53,558 nucleotides of DNA from Burkholderiales bacterium (GCA_026400275.1 JAPLPK010000192.1:1-53558), one strand, 5' to 3'. Counted from the stretch's first letter, positions 8,393 through 17,019 are shown. The notes: generated from the sequence alone by a model not told the origin. Numbers and translations are program-made.

Positions 8393-9703
8393 GCGGACCA
8401 GCACGGCGCCCGAGGTCTTGTGCGATGCCGTATCGACCAGCACCAGCGCACCCAGCGAACGCGAAGCGGTATACGGCAAGGTGGCAATGCCTTCCTGCAG
8501 TGCCAGCTCGATATGGCCGATGGCGTTGGGGGGCAATTCGCTCGCGTCTTCCTCGGCCAGGGTGTTGATATCCAGCTTGTGCACGATGCGTTTCACCTTG
8601 GCCTTGACCCAGCGGTGGCCGTGCAGCGCCCAGTAGACGCGGCCGGCAACCAGGGGCTCATCGTCCATCCAGGCGACGGTGGCCGAGATCTCGCGGCTGG
8701 CTTCGAACTGGCCAGGGGCCAGTAGCCAGTCGCCGCGCGATACATCGACTTCGCGGTCCAGCGTGATGCCGGCGCTATTGCCGGCCAGCACGCTCTTGGG
8801 ATTGCGCGCATGGTCCAGCACCTGGGCCACGGTAGCGGTCTGGCCGCTGGGCAGAATGCGGATTTCTTGGCCTACTTCCACCTTACCGGTGGCGACCCGG
8901 CCCCAGAACACGCGGCGGCCCTGGCTGGTGTCGGCACTCGACGAGAACTTTTCGACCCATTGCACTGGGAAGGCGAAGGGCTGTTCGACCTCGGCCGGTG
9001 TGCTGGGCAGTTGCTCCAGAATTTGTAGCAGGGTAGGCCCGGTGTACTTGCACCAATCGGGGTTTTCGCTGTGGCCGGCTTCGACCACGTTCCAGCCCTT
9101 CAGCGCCGAAATCGGCACGATGGCCTTGACCGGGATTTCGGCGGCGGCGGCAAAGCTGTTCAGCGCGGCGCTGATGTGGGCAAAGGCCAGGGCCGAGTCT
9201 TCCACCGCGTCCAGCTTGTTGATGGCGAACACGATGCTGGGCACGCGCAGCAGGTGGCATAGCAGCGAATGGCGGCGGGTTTGCGGCAGCAGCTCCAGGG
9301 CAGCGTTTTTCCAGTCCAGCTTGGTGGCATCGACCAGCACCACGGCGGCGTCGGCGCTGCTGGCGGCGGTGACCATGTTGCGGGTGTACTGCTCGTGGCC
9401 CGGCGCGTCGCCGATGATGAACTTGCGGCTTTCGGTGTTGAAGTAGCGGTAGGCCACGTCGATGGTGATGCCTTGCTCGCGCTCGGCGCTCAGGCCGTCG
9501 GTCAGCAGGGCCAGGTCGGTCTCACCCTGGCGTTGCACGCCGGCCAGGTGGTCTTGCAGCACGGCTTTGGTGTCGACCAGCAGGCGGCCAATCAGCGTGC
9601 TCTTGCCGTCATCGACCGATCCGCAGGTGATGAACTTCAAGGCAGATAGGGCTGCAGCGCTGGTAGTGCCTGCGGGAGTAGCTATAGAAGTGGTAGCAAT
9701 CAT
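8390..9703 (-). CDS. cysN: sulfate adenylyltransferase subunit 1 (GTPase) CysN
   Basis: The 437-residue regulatory GTPase of ATP sulfurylase, which with CysD makes adenosine 5'-phosphosulfate. GTP-binding motifs are G1 GSVDDGKST (28-36), G3 DAPGHEQY and G4 NKLD. Beta-barrel domains II and III follow. It ends at the normal CysN length with no fused APS kinase domain. The ATG overlaps the cysD stop (TGATG). The first ~20 residues ([18 protein letters not shown]) coincide with a degenerate copy of the dispersed repeat, so the N-terminus may be repeat-derived. Confidence 0.97.
   Translation of the reverse strand: MIATTSIATPAGTTSAAALSALKFITCGSVDDGKSTLIGRLLVDTKAVLQDHLAGVQRQGETDLALLTDGLSAEREQGITIDVAYRYFNTESRKFIIGDAPGHEQYTRNMVTAASSADAAVVLVDATKLDWKNAALELLPQTRRHSLLCHLLRVPSIVFAINKLDAVEDSALAFAHISAALNSFAAAAEIPVKAIVPISALKGWNVVEAGHSENPDWCKYTGPTLLQILEQLPSTPAEVEQPFAFPVQWVEKFSSSADTSQGRRVFWGRVATGKVEVGQEIRILPSGQTATVAQVLDHARNPKSVLAGNSAGITLDREVDVSRGDWLLAPGQFEASREISATVAWMDDEPLVAGRVYWALHGHRWVKAKVKRIVHKLDINTLAEEDASELPPNAIGHIELALQEGIATLPYTASRSLGALVLVDTASHKTSGAVLVR
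9647..9686. repeat. degenerate dispersed repeat inside the cysN 5' end
   Basis: Reads TAGGGCTGCAGCGC, a spacer with CTGCGGGAG, then TAGCTATA. This matches the arm layout of the palindromic repeat family (ATAGCT...GCGC...GAGGC), but it is translated as CysN residues of roughly 6-19. Confidence 0.5.
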
Positions 9704-10626
9704 CAGAAGTATCCGTCTTTCTTGCGCTTCTCCATGGAAGCCTCAGAGGTTTTGTCGTCCATGCGGGTCGCGCCGCGTTCGCTCACGTCGGCGGCCAGGG
9801 TTTCGATCACGATGTCGCCAGCGCTAGCGGCAAAGCTCTCCACCGGGCAGGTGCAGGTGATGTCGCCCACGGTGCGGAAGCGCACATCGCGCATCTCGGC
9901 GGTTTCGCCGGCTTTCAGCGGGGTGAGTTCGGTGACTGGCACCAGCAGGCCCTTGCGCTCCACCACTTCGCGTTTGTGCGTGTAGTACAGCGATGGCAGT
10001 GCGATCTGCTCGCGTTCAATGTACTGCCAGACGTCCAGCTCGGTCCAGTTGCTGATGGGGAACACGCGGAAGTGTTCTCCGGGTTGCAGGCGGGTGTTGA
10101 ACAGGGTCCACAGCTCAGGGCGCTGGGCCTTGGGCTGCCATTGGCCGAAGCTGTCGCGGTGGCTGAAGATGCGTTCCTTGGCGCGGGCTTTTTCTTCATC
10201 GCGGCGGGCGCCGCCGATCAGCGCGTCGAAGCGGAATTCTTCGATGGCTTCGAGCAAGGTCACCGACTGGTGCACATTGCGCGATTCGCCGGGATGGGCC
10301 AGGCGCACGGTGCCGCGCTTCATCGAGTCTTCAACGTTGCGCACGATGAGTTCGGCGCCGAGTTCCTTGGCGCGGAAGTCGCGGAAATCGGTCACTTCAT
10401 GGAAGTTGTGGCCGGTGTCGATCATCAGCAGCGGGTAGGGGATGCGGCCGGCTCCGAACGCCTTTTCGGCGCATTTCAGCAGTACCAGCGAGTCTTTGCC
10501 GCCCGAAAACAGCAGGGTGGGGCGTTCAAACACGGCGGCCACTTCGCGCAGGATGAAGATGGTTTCTTCTTCCAGCGCGTCGAGGTGGGTGTTGCTCAGA
10601 TGGTGTGGGGTCACTTGGGTATTCAT
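9703..10626 (-). CDS. cysD: sulfate adenylyltransferase subunit 2 CysD
   Basis: The 307-residue catalytic subunit of ATP sulfurylase. It has the PP-loop SGGKDS at 41-46, the conserved IDTGHNFHEVTDFRD block, and a C-terminus ending ASMEKRKKDGYF that is diagnostic for CysD. The start is the ATG at 10626 (MNTQVTPHHL); an upstream in-frame start would run into cysH. It is translationally coupled to cysN and 14 bp downstream of cysH. Confidence 0.97.
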   Translation of the reverse strand: MNTQVTPHHLSNTHLDALEEETIFILREVAAVFERPTLLFSGGKDSLVLLKCAEKAFGAGRIPYPLLMIDTGHNFHEVTDFRDFRAKELGAELIVRNVEDSMKRGTVRLAHPGESRNVHQSVTLLEAIEEFRFDALIGGARRDEEKARAKERIFSHRDSFGQWQPKAQRPELWTLFNTRLQPGEHFRVFPISNWTELDVWQYIEREQIALPSLYYTHKREVVERKGLLVPVTELTPLKAGETAEMRDVRFRTVGDITCTCPVESFAASAGDIVIETLAADVSERGATRMDDKTSEASMEKRKKDGYF

Positions 10627-10640
10627 GTCGGGGTCAAGTT

Positions 10641-11264
10641 TCAGTGGGCAAGGTGTAAGCCGCACTCGCGGTTGTCTTCACCCTTGGTGGGGTCCACGTA
10701 GTCAAAGTTGTTGGGCAGGCCGTGGGTGACGCAGTATTCGTGGAGCTCTTTGGACGACCAGTGCAGCAGCGGCGCGACCTTGATCAGGCCGTCGGGGTTG
10801 ATGCTGACAGGGTCCATCTGGGCGCGCACGGCGGTGTCGGTGGCGCGCAGGGCGGTGAACCAGACCTTGGGTGCCGTCTCGCGCAGGGCGCGGGAAAAAG
10901 GCTCCAGCTTCACTTCTTCGGTGAAGGCTGCATGGCGCGGGTCGTCCAGCGCGGGTGTCGCGCCGTCTACCGCCTCGCGGTGCGCACGCGAGCGCAGTGG
11001 CAGGTAGATGCGAAGGTTGAGCTTCAGCTGTTTTGTCACTTCATCGACAAAACGGTAGGTGGCCTCGGTGTTGTAGCCGTTGTCCATCCAGACCACAGGC
11101 ACGTCGGGATTGACGCGGGTGACCATGTGCAGGATGACCGCTTCGAACGGGCGGAAGTTGGTGGTGACGATGGCAGGCTGGCCTAGGCCAAGCGCCCATT
11201 CCACCAGCGCGGGGGCGTTGCGGCCGAGGTCGGCGTTGATTTGTGCGAGGTTGAGGGTGCTCAT
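10641..11264 (-). CDS. cysH: phosphoadenosine phosphosulfate reductase family protein CysH (short form)
   Basis: A 207-residue CysH-family reductase that converts activated sulfate to sulfite. It has TTNFRPFEAVILHMVTRVNP, an MDNGYNTEATYRF block and the C-terminal catalytic ECGLH. It has only two cysteines, lacks the CC pairs that ligate the [4Fe-4S] cluster of APS reductases, and is shorter than E. coli CysH (244 residues): the segment between HGLP and ECGLH is reduced. By cysteine content it should use PAPS, yet no APS kinase gene lies in the cluster. Start at ATG 11264, 25 bp after the DUF934 gene. Confidence 0.9.
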   Translation of the reverse strand: MSTLNLAQINADLGRNAPALVEWALGLGQPAIVTTNFRPFEAVILHMVTRVNPDVPVVWMDNGYNTEATYRFVDEVTKQLKLNLRIYLPLRSRAHREAVDGATPALDDPRHAAFTEEVKLEPFSRALRETAPKVWFTALRATDTAVRAQMDPVSINPDGLIKVAPLLHWSSKELHEYCVTHGLPNNFDYVDPTKGEDNRECGLHLAH

Positions 11265-11289
11265 GGTGTTGTTTCCTATCGGGCCGATA

Positions 11290-11718
11290 TCAGGCCGAGT
11301 CCTGCCGCTCCAGCTCGGCACCGTAGGCTGCGCTGTCTTCGGTTTCGGCAAAGTGGGGGACGACATGGACGGCGTCGCCTTGGTAGAAGCCCTGGAAGCG
11401 GTCGAACTGGCGCTGGGCGGCGCTGGCGTCCACGCCTTCGCGCAGCACAGCAATGTCGAAGCCGCTGCGCTGCATTTGCACCAGCTGGTCGATCAGCACG
11501 TCGCCCGTAGCGCGGATTTCACCCGTAAAACCCAGGCGGCGGCGCAGCAGAAAGGCCTGGCTGTAGGCGCGGCCATCGGTGAACTTGGGGAAGTTCAGGT
11601 CGATGCGGGTGACGCCCGCCAAGTCCAGGCTGCGGGGGTCTTCGGTGTTGGCCAAGGCTATTTGGTCTTTTTGGCCTTCAGCGCAGGGAATGTGTGCGGT
11701 AGCAGCTATTATTTTCAT
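11290..11718 (-). CDS. DUF934 family protein of the sulfite reductase cluster
   Basis: A 142-residue protein with the family core DLNFPKFTDGRAYSQAFLLR and LGFTGEIRATGDVLIDQLVQ. DUF934 proteins are habitually encoded next to cysI-type sulfite reductases in proteobacteria. Their exact role is not established; an accessory or electron-transfer-coupling role is usually guessed. The gene starts 11 bp after the cysI stop. Its first ~15 residues (IIAATAHIPCAEG) are encoded by a degenerate copy of the dispersed repeat. Confidence 0.9.
   Translation of the reverse strand: MKIIAATAHIPCAEGQKDQIALANTEDPRSLDLAGVTRIDLNFPKFTDGRAYSQAFLLRRRLGFTGEIRATGDVLIDQLVQMQRSGFDIAVLREGVDASAAQRQFDRFQGFYQGDAVHVVPHFAETEDSAAYGAELERQDSA
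11672..11711. repeat. degenerate dispersed repeat at the DUF934 gene 5' end
   Basis: Contains GGCCTTCAGCGCAGGGAAT, then GTGCGGTAGCAGCTATTA. The arm order matches the palindromic repeat family, but here it encodes the N-terminus of the protein. Confidence 0.5.
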
Positions 11719-11729
11719 AGTATTTCCTC

Positions 11730-13508
11730 TCAGGCTTCGGCCGTGGCACGGGGCGCTTTGCCGGTGCTGATGCGGGCGTTGTTAGCGGCCAACTTGAACG
11801 GGTCCTGACCGACGCGGCGCAGGGTGTCGATGAAGTTTTCACCGCTGTGGCGGGTGCTGCGGTAGGTGTCCAGCACGGCTTCGATGACTTCGGGTACTTC
11901 GGCGGCGCTGAAGGAAGGGCCGACGACCTTGCCGGCGATGGCGGGGCCAGACAGGTTCGAGCCGTCCGAGCCGGCCAGCGTCACCTGGTACCACTCCTGG
12001 CCGTCCTTGTCCACGCCCAGAATGCCGATGTGGGCGCTGTGGTGGTGGCCGCAGGAGTTGATGCAGCCGCTCATGTGCACGTCGATTTCGCCCAGGTCGT
12101 GCAGCTCGTCCATGTCCTGGTAGCGTTGGCTGATGGCTTCGGAGATCGGCAGCGAGCGGGCATTGGCCAGGCTGCAGAAGTCGCCGCCGGGGCAGACGAT
12201 CATGTCGGTCAGCAGGCGAATATTGGCACGGGCCAGGCCCAGCGCCTTGGCTTCGGCATACAGCGCGGGCAGCTCGTCGGCGCGGACCCAGGGCAGCACC
12301 AGGTTCTGGTCGTGGGTGACGCGGGTTTCGCCGGCGCTGTAGCGGTCGGCCAGGTCGGCGGCGGCATCCAGTTGCTCTGCGGTGGCGTCGCCGGGCGAGT
12401 AGCCCAGGCGTTTGAACGACAGGGTCACGGCGCGTAGTAGGGGGTTCTGGTGGGCCGCGACGTTTTGCTTCAGCCAGCGGGTGTATTCCTTGTCGTCGAC
12501 AGGGGCGGCAGTCGGGTTGGCCAGAGCAGGCAAGGCACCGACGCGGCTGGCGGGTGGCACGAAGCAGGCGGTGACGCGGTCCAGCTCGGACTGGCTGATG
12601 GTGTGCGGCGCGCCGTCACGGGTCAGGATTTGCTGGTATTCATCCTCAACCTCGTCGATATAGCGCTGGCCTTCGGCCTTGACCAAAATCTTGATGCGCG
12701 CCTTGTACATATTGTCGCGGCGGCCCCAGCGGTTGTAGACGCGGACCACGGCTTCCAGGTAGTTCAGGATCTGGTTCCAGGGCAGGAAGTCGCGGATCAC
12801 GGTGCCGACGACCGGTGTGCGGCCCATGCCGCCGCCAACCATTACGCGCAGGCCGACTTCACCGGCCTCGTTCTTCAGCACATGCAGGCCCACGTCGTGC
12901 CAGGCGGTGGCGGCGCGGTCGTCGGTGGCGCCGACGATGGCGATCTTGAACTTGCGCGGCAAGAAGGCGAATTCAGGGTGTAGCGTGCTCCACTGGCGGA
13001 TGATCTCGGCCAGGGGGCGGGGGTCGGCGACCTCGTCGGCGGCAATGCCGGCGCGCTCGTCGCTGGTGGTGTTGCGGATGCAGTTGCCGCTGGTCTGGAT
13101 GCCGTGCAGGTGCACGCTGGCCAGCAGGTCCATCACGTCGGCGCTTTTATCCAGCGGAATCCAGTTGAACTGGACATTCTGGCGCGTCGTGAAGTGGGCG
13201 CAGGCGCTGGGCAGGCTGTGCAGATCGCTCAGGCCGGGGTTGGCTTTGGTCAGGTCGTGCGCGTCTTTTTTGTCGTAATCGCGGGCGATGGTGCCCAGCA
13301 CGCGCAGCTGGGCGCTGTTCAGCTCACCATAGGGCACGGCCACGCGCAGCATGGGTGCAAAGCGCTGTACGTACCAGCCGTTTTGCAGGCGCAGTGGGCG
13401 AAATTCGTCTTCGGCAAGCGTACCCTTTTGCCAGCGTTCCAGCTGGTCGCGGAACTGGGCGGCACGCAGTTGCACAAACTGTTTGTCAAATTCGGTGTAT
13501 TGGTACAT
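11730..13508 (-). CDS. cysI: sulfite reductase hemoprotein (nitrite/sulfite reductase family)
   Basis: A 592-residue siroheme/[4Fe-4S] reductase performing the six-electron reduction of sulfite to sulfide. It has the substrate-binding block FTTRQNVQFNWIPL, and the cluster/siroheme cysteines appear as CPGGDFC (middle of the C-terminal half) and SGCINSCGHHHSA. It is the single-chain family that takes electrons from ferredoxin or a separate flavoprotein. The adjacent fdxA and ferredoxin reductase genes would fit as donors. It is the second gene of the sulfate run, 47 bp after the TSUP permease gene. Confidence 0.93.
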   Translation of the reverse strand: MYQYTEFDKQFVQLRAAQFRDQLERWQKGTLAEDEFRPLRLQNGWYVQRFAPMLRVAVPYGELNSAQLRVLGTIARDYDKKDAHDLTKANPGLSDLHSLPSACAHFTTRQNVQFNWIPLDKSADVMDLLASVHLHGIQTSGNCIRNTTSDERAGIAADEVADPRPLAEIIRQWSTLHPEFAFLPRKFKIAIVGATDDRAATAWHDVGLHVLKNEAGEVGLRVMVGGGMGRTPVVGTVIRDFLPWNQILNYLEAVVRVYNRWGRRDNMYKARIKILVKAEGQRYIDEVEDEYQQILTRDGAPHTISQSELDRVTACFVPPASRVGALPALANPTAAPVDDKEYTRWLKQNVAAHQNPLLRAVTLSFKRLGYSPGDATAEQLDAAADLADRYSAGETRVTHDQNLVLPWVRADELPALYAEAKALGLARANIRLLTDMIVCPGGDFCSLANARSLPISEAISQRYQDMDELHDLGEIDVHMSGCINSCGHHHSAHIGILGVDKDGQEWYQVTLAGSDGSNLSGPAIAGKVVGPSFSAAEVPEVIEAVLDTYRSTRHSGENFIDTLRRVGQDPFKLAANNARISTGKAPRATAEA

Positions 13509-13537
13509 TTTGGTTGTCTATCGTGGTACGGGTCGCG

Positions 13538-13558
13538 TGGGGGCAACCCGCGATTTTA
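13538..13558 (-). promoter_or_regulatory. possible promoter motif before cysI
   Basis: The minus strand reads TTTAAAATCGCGGGTT in the 47-bp gap between the TSUP gene and cysI. This is the same motif as before fdxA. TAAAAT could be a -10 element; no clear -35 is seen. Confidence 0.25.
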
Positions 13559-14347
13559 AAGTGCCAGTAATTTGGTGCCCGCATAAGCCAGCAACAAAGA
13601 CAGTACGCCGCGGATGACGCGGTCAGGTGTCTTGAGCACCATGTGCGATCCGAGCCAGATGCCGGGCAGGGAGCCGGCCAGCAGCTTGCCCAGCAGCGGC
13701 CAGTCCACCGAGCCCAGGCCGGCGTGGCCCAGGCCGGCTACCAGCGTCAAGGGCACGGCATAAGCGATGTCGGCGGCAACAATGCGCTGCAGCGGTAGTA
13801 AGGGGTAGAGCAGCATCAGCACCGTGACGCCAATCGCGCCAGCGCCCACCGAGGTGAGCGTCACCAGGCAGCCTATGCAGGCACCAAACAGCAGCGGAAG
13901 GCTCCAGTGGCGCGGTCGCTCTGCCTGGGCCATGGCCTGGTTGCTGATGGTGCGCGGTGCGCTCTTGCCGCGAATGCTTTTGTAGAGCGTGGCCAAGGCC
14001 GTCAGCAACAAAGCCACGCCCAATGTGGTGGTCATGATTTTTTGCACATGGGGGTCGGCTGGCCCCAGCGTGTGCAGTGCCCACAGGGTCAGCAGTGAGG
14101 CTGGCACGCTGCCTGCGCACAAGGTGGCCACGATGCGCCAGTTGACCAAACCCGAGCGCGCCATCTTCAGCGTGCCGCCTGCCTTGGTGAAGCAGGCAAA
14201 CAGCAGGTCCGTACCGATCGCCAGGTAAGGCTTCATGCCAAAGAAGAAGATCAGAATGGGTGTCATGAGCGAGCCGCCGCCCACACCTGTCAGACCCACT
14301 ACAAAGCCGACAAAAAATCCAGCGAAAACAAAAGCTAAATCATGCAT
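13556..14347 (-). CDS. TSUP-family permease (TauE/SafE), probable sulfur oxoanion transporter
   Basis: A 263-residue integral membrane protein with about eight hydrophobic segments in two repeats. Each repeat opens with a glycine-rich loop: FVVGLTGVGGGSLMTPILIF and TLTSVGAGAIGVTVLM. These loops are typical of TauE/SafE proteins, which move sulfite, sulfonates or related organosulfur anions. As first gene of the assimilatory sulfate run it is likely to import sulfate-level anions or export excess sulfite; the substrate cannot be read from sequence. Confidence 0.9.
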   Translation of the reverse strand: MHDLAFVFAGFFVGFVVGLTGVGGGSLMTPILIFFFGMKPYLAIGTDLLFACFTKAGGTLKMARSGLVNWRIVATLCAGSVPASLLTLWALHTLGPADPHVQKIMTTTLGVALLLTALATLYKSIRGKSAPRTISNQAMAQAERPRHWSLPLLFGACIGCLVTLTSVGAGAIGVTVLMLLYPLLPLQRIVAADIAYAVPLTLVAGLGHAGLGSVDWPLLGKLLAGSLPGIWLGSHMVLKTPDRVIRGVLSLLLAYAGTKLLAL

Positions 14348-14402
14348 GGCCGCGACTATAGAAGCCGGTCCAATGATTCCAAACTACTTTATTGTTCTAC
14401 CA

Positions 14403-14420
14403 ATATGCCAATAGGCATAT
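14403..14420. promoter_or_regulatory. perfect palindrome ahead of the sulfate assimilation run
   Basis: ATATGCC-AATA-GGCATAT is a perfect 7-bp inverted repeat in AT-rich DNA, 56-73 bp before the TSUP start and inside the 101-bp gap to the acyltransferase gene. A-T-rich interrupted palindromes at this distance suit LysR-type regulators such as CysB, the usual activator of cys genes. The identity of the regulator is inference. Confidence 0.5.
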
Positions 14421-14448
14421 TTAGAAATAAGGAAATTGGCTTTGGCGC

Positions 14449-15207
14449 TTATTTGTTGTTCGCGCTGGCGGCGTAGGCGGCATCCATTTGCTCGTTGATG
14501 GCGTGCCACAACGGGCGCATCATCAGGCGTGCGCCCTGGTAGACGTCGTTCACCTTCAACATGGACGGGACACGTAGGCCGCGGTGTTCCACGGGGCCGC
14601 CGATGGGGATGATATTGACGCCAAGTTTGGCGAAATGCTCGGCCAGGCGGGGTTCGGTGAGGGTGAACAGGATGTCTATGCCCTGGCGCCGCGCCATGGC
14701 CAGTGCGCCGATGTACAGGCTGACGGGAATATAGGGGAAGCGAGGCTGGTCGCGCTCTCCAAAATCAGATTCTGAGATGGTGGCTTCGCTGTGTTGTTCA
14801 CCCTTACGCCGGCGGAACTCGGACATGACTGCAAGGCGCGACACTTCGGCAATCCGTTCGCGCGGTTGGCGAGCCGGGTCGATGATGCTGCGGTCTATGG
14901 TGTGTCTGCAGGTGACTTCAAATGGCAGCGGAGCCGCAGGGTCGGCTGGGTCGGTCAGTACCAGTCGGGCACAGCCCGCAAGCCTGTGTGGCTCGCCCGC
15001 TGTGCGCACCAGGCAGTGCTGCGAGCGGTAGTCGTACTTATCGGTCTCGCGTTGGTCTTCCCGTACCGGCTCAAAGCCTAGTTCACGGGCATACACATCA
15101 TGGCGAACGAAGAATACGTCGTTGACGCGCGCCTCTTCCAGTGCAGGGGCAATCTCGAAATACTGCTTGTAGCTGTCACCCAGGTTGAGTCGTCGATTTT
15201 CTGACAT
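14449..15207 (-). CDS. PEP-CTERM/exosortase system-associated acyltransferase
   Basis: A 252-residue protein of the GNAT/autoinducer-synthase-like fold. It opens with YKQYFEIAPALEEARVNDVF and has VFFVRHDVYARELGFEPVRE, then an acyl-CoA-binding-like IAEVSRLAVMSEFRRRKGE. These match the family named for co-occurrence with PEP-CTERM/exosortase protein sorting and exopolysaccharide loci. No exosortase or PEP-CTERM protein is visible here, so this is an orphan copy. The natural acyl donor and acceptor are unknown. It is on the same strand as ppx, 119 bp downstream of it. Confidence 0.85.
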   Translation of the reverse strand: MSENRRLNLGDSYKQYFEIAPALEEARVNDVFFVRHDVYARELGFEPVREDQRETDKYDYRSQHCLVRTAGEPHRLAGCARLVLTDPADPAAPLPFEVTCRHTIDRSIIDPARQPRERIAEVSRLAVMSEFRRRKGEQHSEATISESDFGERDQPRFPYIPVSLYIGALAMARRQGIDILFTLTEPRLAEHFAKLGVNIIPIGGPVEHRGLRVPSMLKVNDVYQGARLMMRPLWHAINEQMDAAYAASANNK

Positions 15208-15326
15208 TGGAAGCCTTGCTGGTTGTCTCGTCCTGCGTCATGCTTCGAACCGTGCGCGCCGCGTACTTCCATTATTCAGGTTTTATGTCCTTGACGTAAA
15301 GTTTTCTTGGCGTTGCTTGCTATTTC

Positions 15327-16826
15327 TCAAGCTTCGGAAAGTAGCAGGGCCCAAGGCGTTTTTTGCCAGGCCAGAGCTTCCTCGCGCAGCAGGTGGGCCG
15401 ATTGTGGGTATGCCTGCGACCAGCCAGGGCGGGTGGACAGCGAAAACTGCGTGGAATCGCCCAGTTCCAGTTCTAGTCCTTCCACATCTGGATCGCGGCG
15501 GGCGTGGCACAGGATGGCAGCCACCCGTAGCGACAGCAACTGCTGCATGTAGTCGGCATCATTGAAGTCGCATTCGAGCTTGTGCAACTTGCCACGGTGT
15601 CCCAGCACCAGTTGGCTCAGGCGCTGCAACTCCGATAAGGCGAAGCCAGGCAGGTCGGCGTGGCCCAGAATGTAGGCACCATGCCGGTGGTAGTCGTTGT
15701 GGGAAATCTGGCTGCCGATTTCATGTAACTGGCCTGCCCAGTGCAGCTTGCGCTGCAGTCGGGTAATTTCTGCCGCAGGGACGCCGCTGCGCTCCTGCAT
15801 CTGGCCAAACAAATGGCTCGCGGTCTGGGCTACGCGTTGTGCCTGGTCCGCGTCCACCACAAACCGGGCGGCCATGCGTTGCACGGACACCGCGCGCAGA
15901 TCCGTTTCTTCCTGGCCCCGCGTGACCAGGTCGTACAGCACGCCGTGGCGTAGCGCGCCATCGGCTGCATGCATTTCGTCTATGCCCAGCAGATCAAAAA
16001 TGGCACGCAGCACGCTGATGCCGCCGCCGATGACCAGTTTGCGGTCGTCCTTCATGCCTTCGATGCGCAATTTTTCGACGGTTTGAGCCTTGAGCAGCCG
16101 GTCGCTGATCCAATCCAGGCCTTCACGGGTAATGAGATTCAAGGGCCAACCGGCGGCGTGCAGGATGTCAGCAACTGCGCCCACCGTGCCGGAAGAGCCA
16201 TAGGCTACATCCCAGGTGTCACGCCGGTAGGCATTCACGGCTTCGTCTAGCACTGCTTTGGCGGCAATTTCGGCGATGCGGAATGCATCACGGGTGAATT
16301 GACCCTGGGGAAAGTATTTCATCGACCAGGCGACGCTACCGACCCGGAAGGATTCCATGACATTGGCTTCGTACGCCTGGCCCAGAATCATTTCGGTGGA
16401 GCGGCCGCCAATGTCTACCACCAGGCGCCGTTCGTCCGATTGGGGCAGCAAGCGGGCCACGCCCTGGTAGATCAGCCGGGCTTCTTCCCGACCCGGAATC
16501 ACGTCGATGGGGAAGCCCAGAATTTCATGTGCTCGGGACAGAAACGCGTCCCGGTTCCGGGCTTCCCGCAGGGTCTGGGTTGCCACAGCTCGGACCTGGT
16601 GCGGTTTGAAGCCCGCCAGGCGCTCGGCGAAGCGGGCAAGGCAATCCCAGCCGCGCTGCATGGCTTCGGCGCTGAGGTTGCGGTTTTCGTCCAGACCGTT
16701 GCCTTGGCGTACGGTTTCCTTCAGGTATTCGGTGCGGTGGATCTGGCCATGGTCGAGCCGGCCAATTTCCAGGCGAAAGCTATTGGAGCCCAAGTCCAGG
16801 GCGGCGAGAAGTGTTCCGTTTTGCAT
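15327..16826 (-). CDS. ppx: exopolyphosphatase Ppx/GppA family
   Basis: A 499-residue polyphosphate-hydrolysing enzyme of the ASKHA fold. Phosphate-loop motifs are LAALDLGSNSFRLEIGRLDH at the N-terminus and LVVDIGGRSTEMILG near 140. A glycine motif (KLVIGGGISVLRAIFDLL) lies near 265, and an HD-type C-terminal domain (LHEIGSQISHNDYHRHGAYI) completes the normal length. It is divergent from pstS, sharing a 193-bp control region with a Pho box, so it may respond to phosphate starvation as well. Confidence 0.94.
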   Translation of the reverse strand: MQNGTLLAALDLGSNSFRLEIGRLDHGQIHRTEYLKETVRQGNGLDENRNLSAEAMQRGWDCLARFAERLAGFKPHQVRAVATQTLREARNRDAFLSRAHEILGFPIDVIPGREEARLIYQGVARLLPQSDERRLVVDIGGRSTEMILGQAYEANVMESFRVGSVAWSMKYFPQGQFTRDAFRIAEIAAKAVLDEAVNAYRRDTWDVAYGSSGTVGAVADILHAAGWPLNLITREGLDWISDRLLKAQTVEKLRIEGMKDDRKLVIGGGISVLRAIFDLLGIDEMHAADGALRHGVLYDLVTRGQEETDLRAVSVQRMAARFVVDADQAQRVAQTASHLFGQMQERSGVPAAEITRLQRKLHWAGQLHEIGSQISHNDYHRHGAYILGHADLPGFALSELQRLSQLVLGHRGKLHKLECDFNDADYMQQLLSLRVAAILCHARRDPDVEGLELELGDSTQFSLSTRPGWSQAYPQSAHLLREEALAWQKTPWALLLSEA

Positions 16827-16913
16827 GGTGTCGCAGGTTTTTGTGGGCGCAGCATAGCACCCATGTGGCCTAGGACCTCGTTCGCGCCTTCCGGCCCCGG
16901 TGTGGGCTTTGTT

Positions 16914-16931
16914 TTGTCATATGTCTGTCAC
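16914..16931 (+). promoter_or_regulatory. Pho box
   Basis: TTGTCAT-ATGT-CTGTCAC: two 7-bp repeats with a 4-bp AT-rich spacer, an almost exact match to the PhoB binding consensus. It is 89 bp before the pstS start, with an AT-rich -10 candidate (TTAAAT, about 16941) at the right distance. It also lies about 90 bp upstream of the divergent ppx start. Confidence 0.9.
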
Positions 16932-16962
16932 ATAACCTTCTTAAATTAGCACCATCGCACAG

Positions 16963-16982
16963 ATTTACCGCGACCGGTAAAT
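16963..16982. other. inverted repeat in the pstS leader
   Basis: ATTTACCG-CGAC-CGGTAAAT, a perfect 8-bp inverted repeat 38 bp before the pstS start and downstream of the Pho box. It could be an RNA hairpin in the 5' leader or a second operator. Confidence 0.5.
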
Positions 16983-17019
16983 CGTCGGGTTGGTTTCCTC
17001 ACACTTTAAGGATTTGCTG

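Noticed and set aside
10641-11453. Longer 270-residue CysH starting at 11453
   Set aside because: The extra N-terminus is antisense-like sequence overlapping the DUF934 gene; family similarity starts at MSTLNLAQINADLG (ATG 11264).
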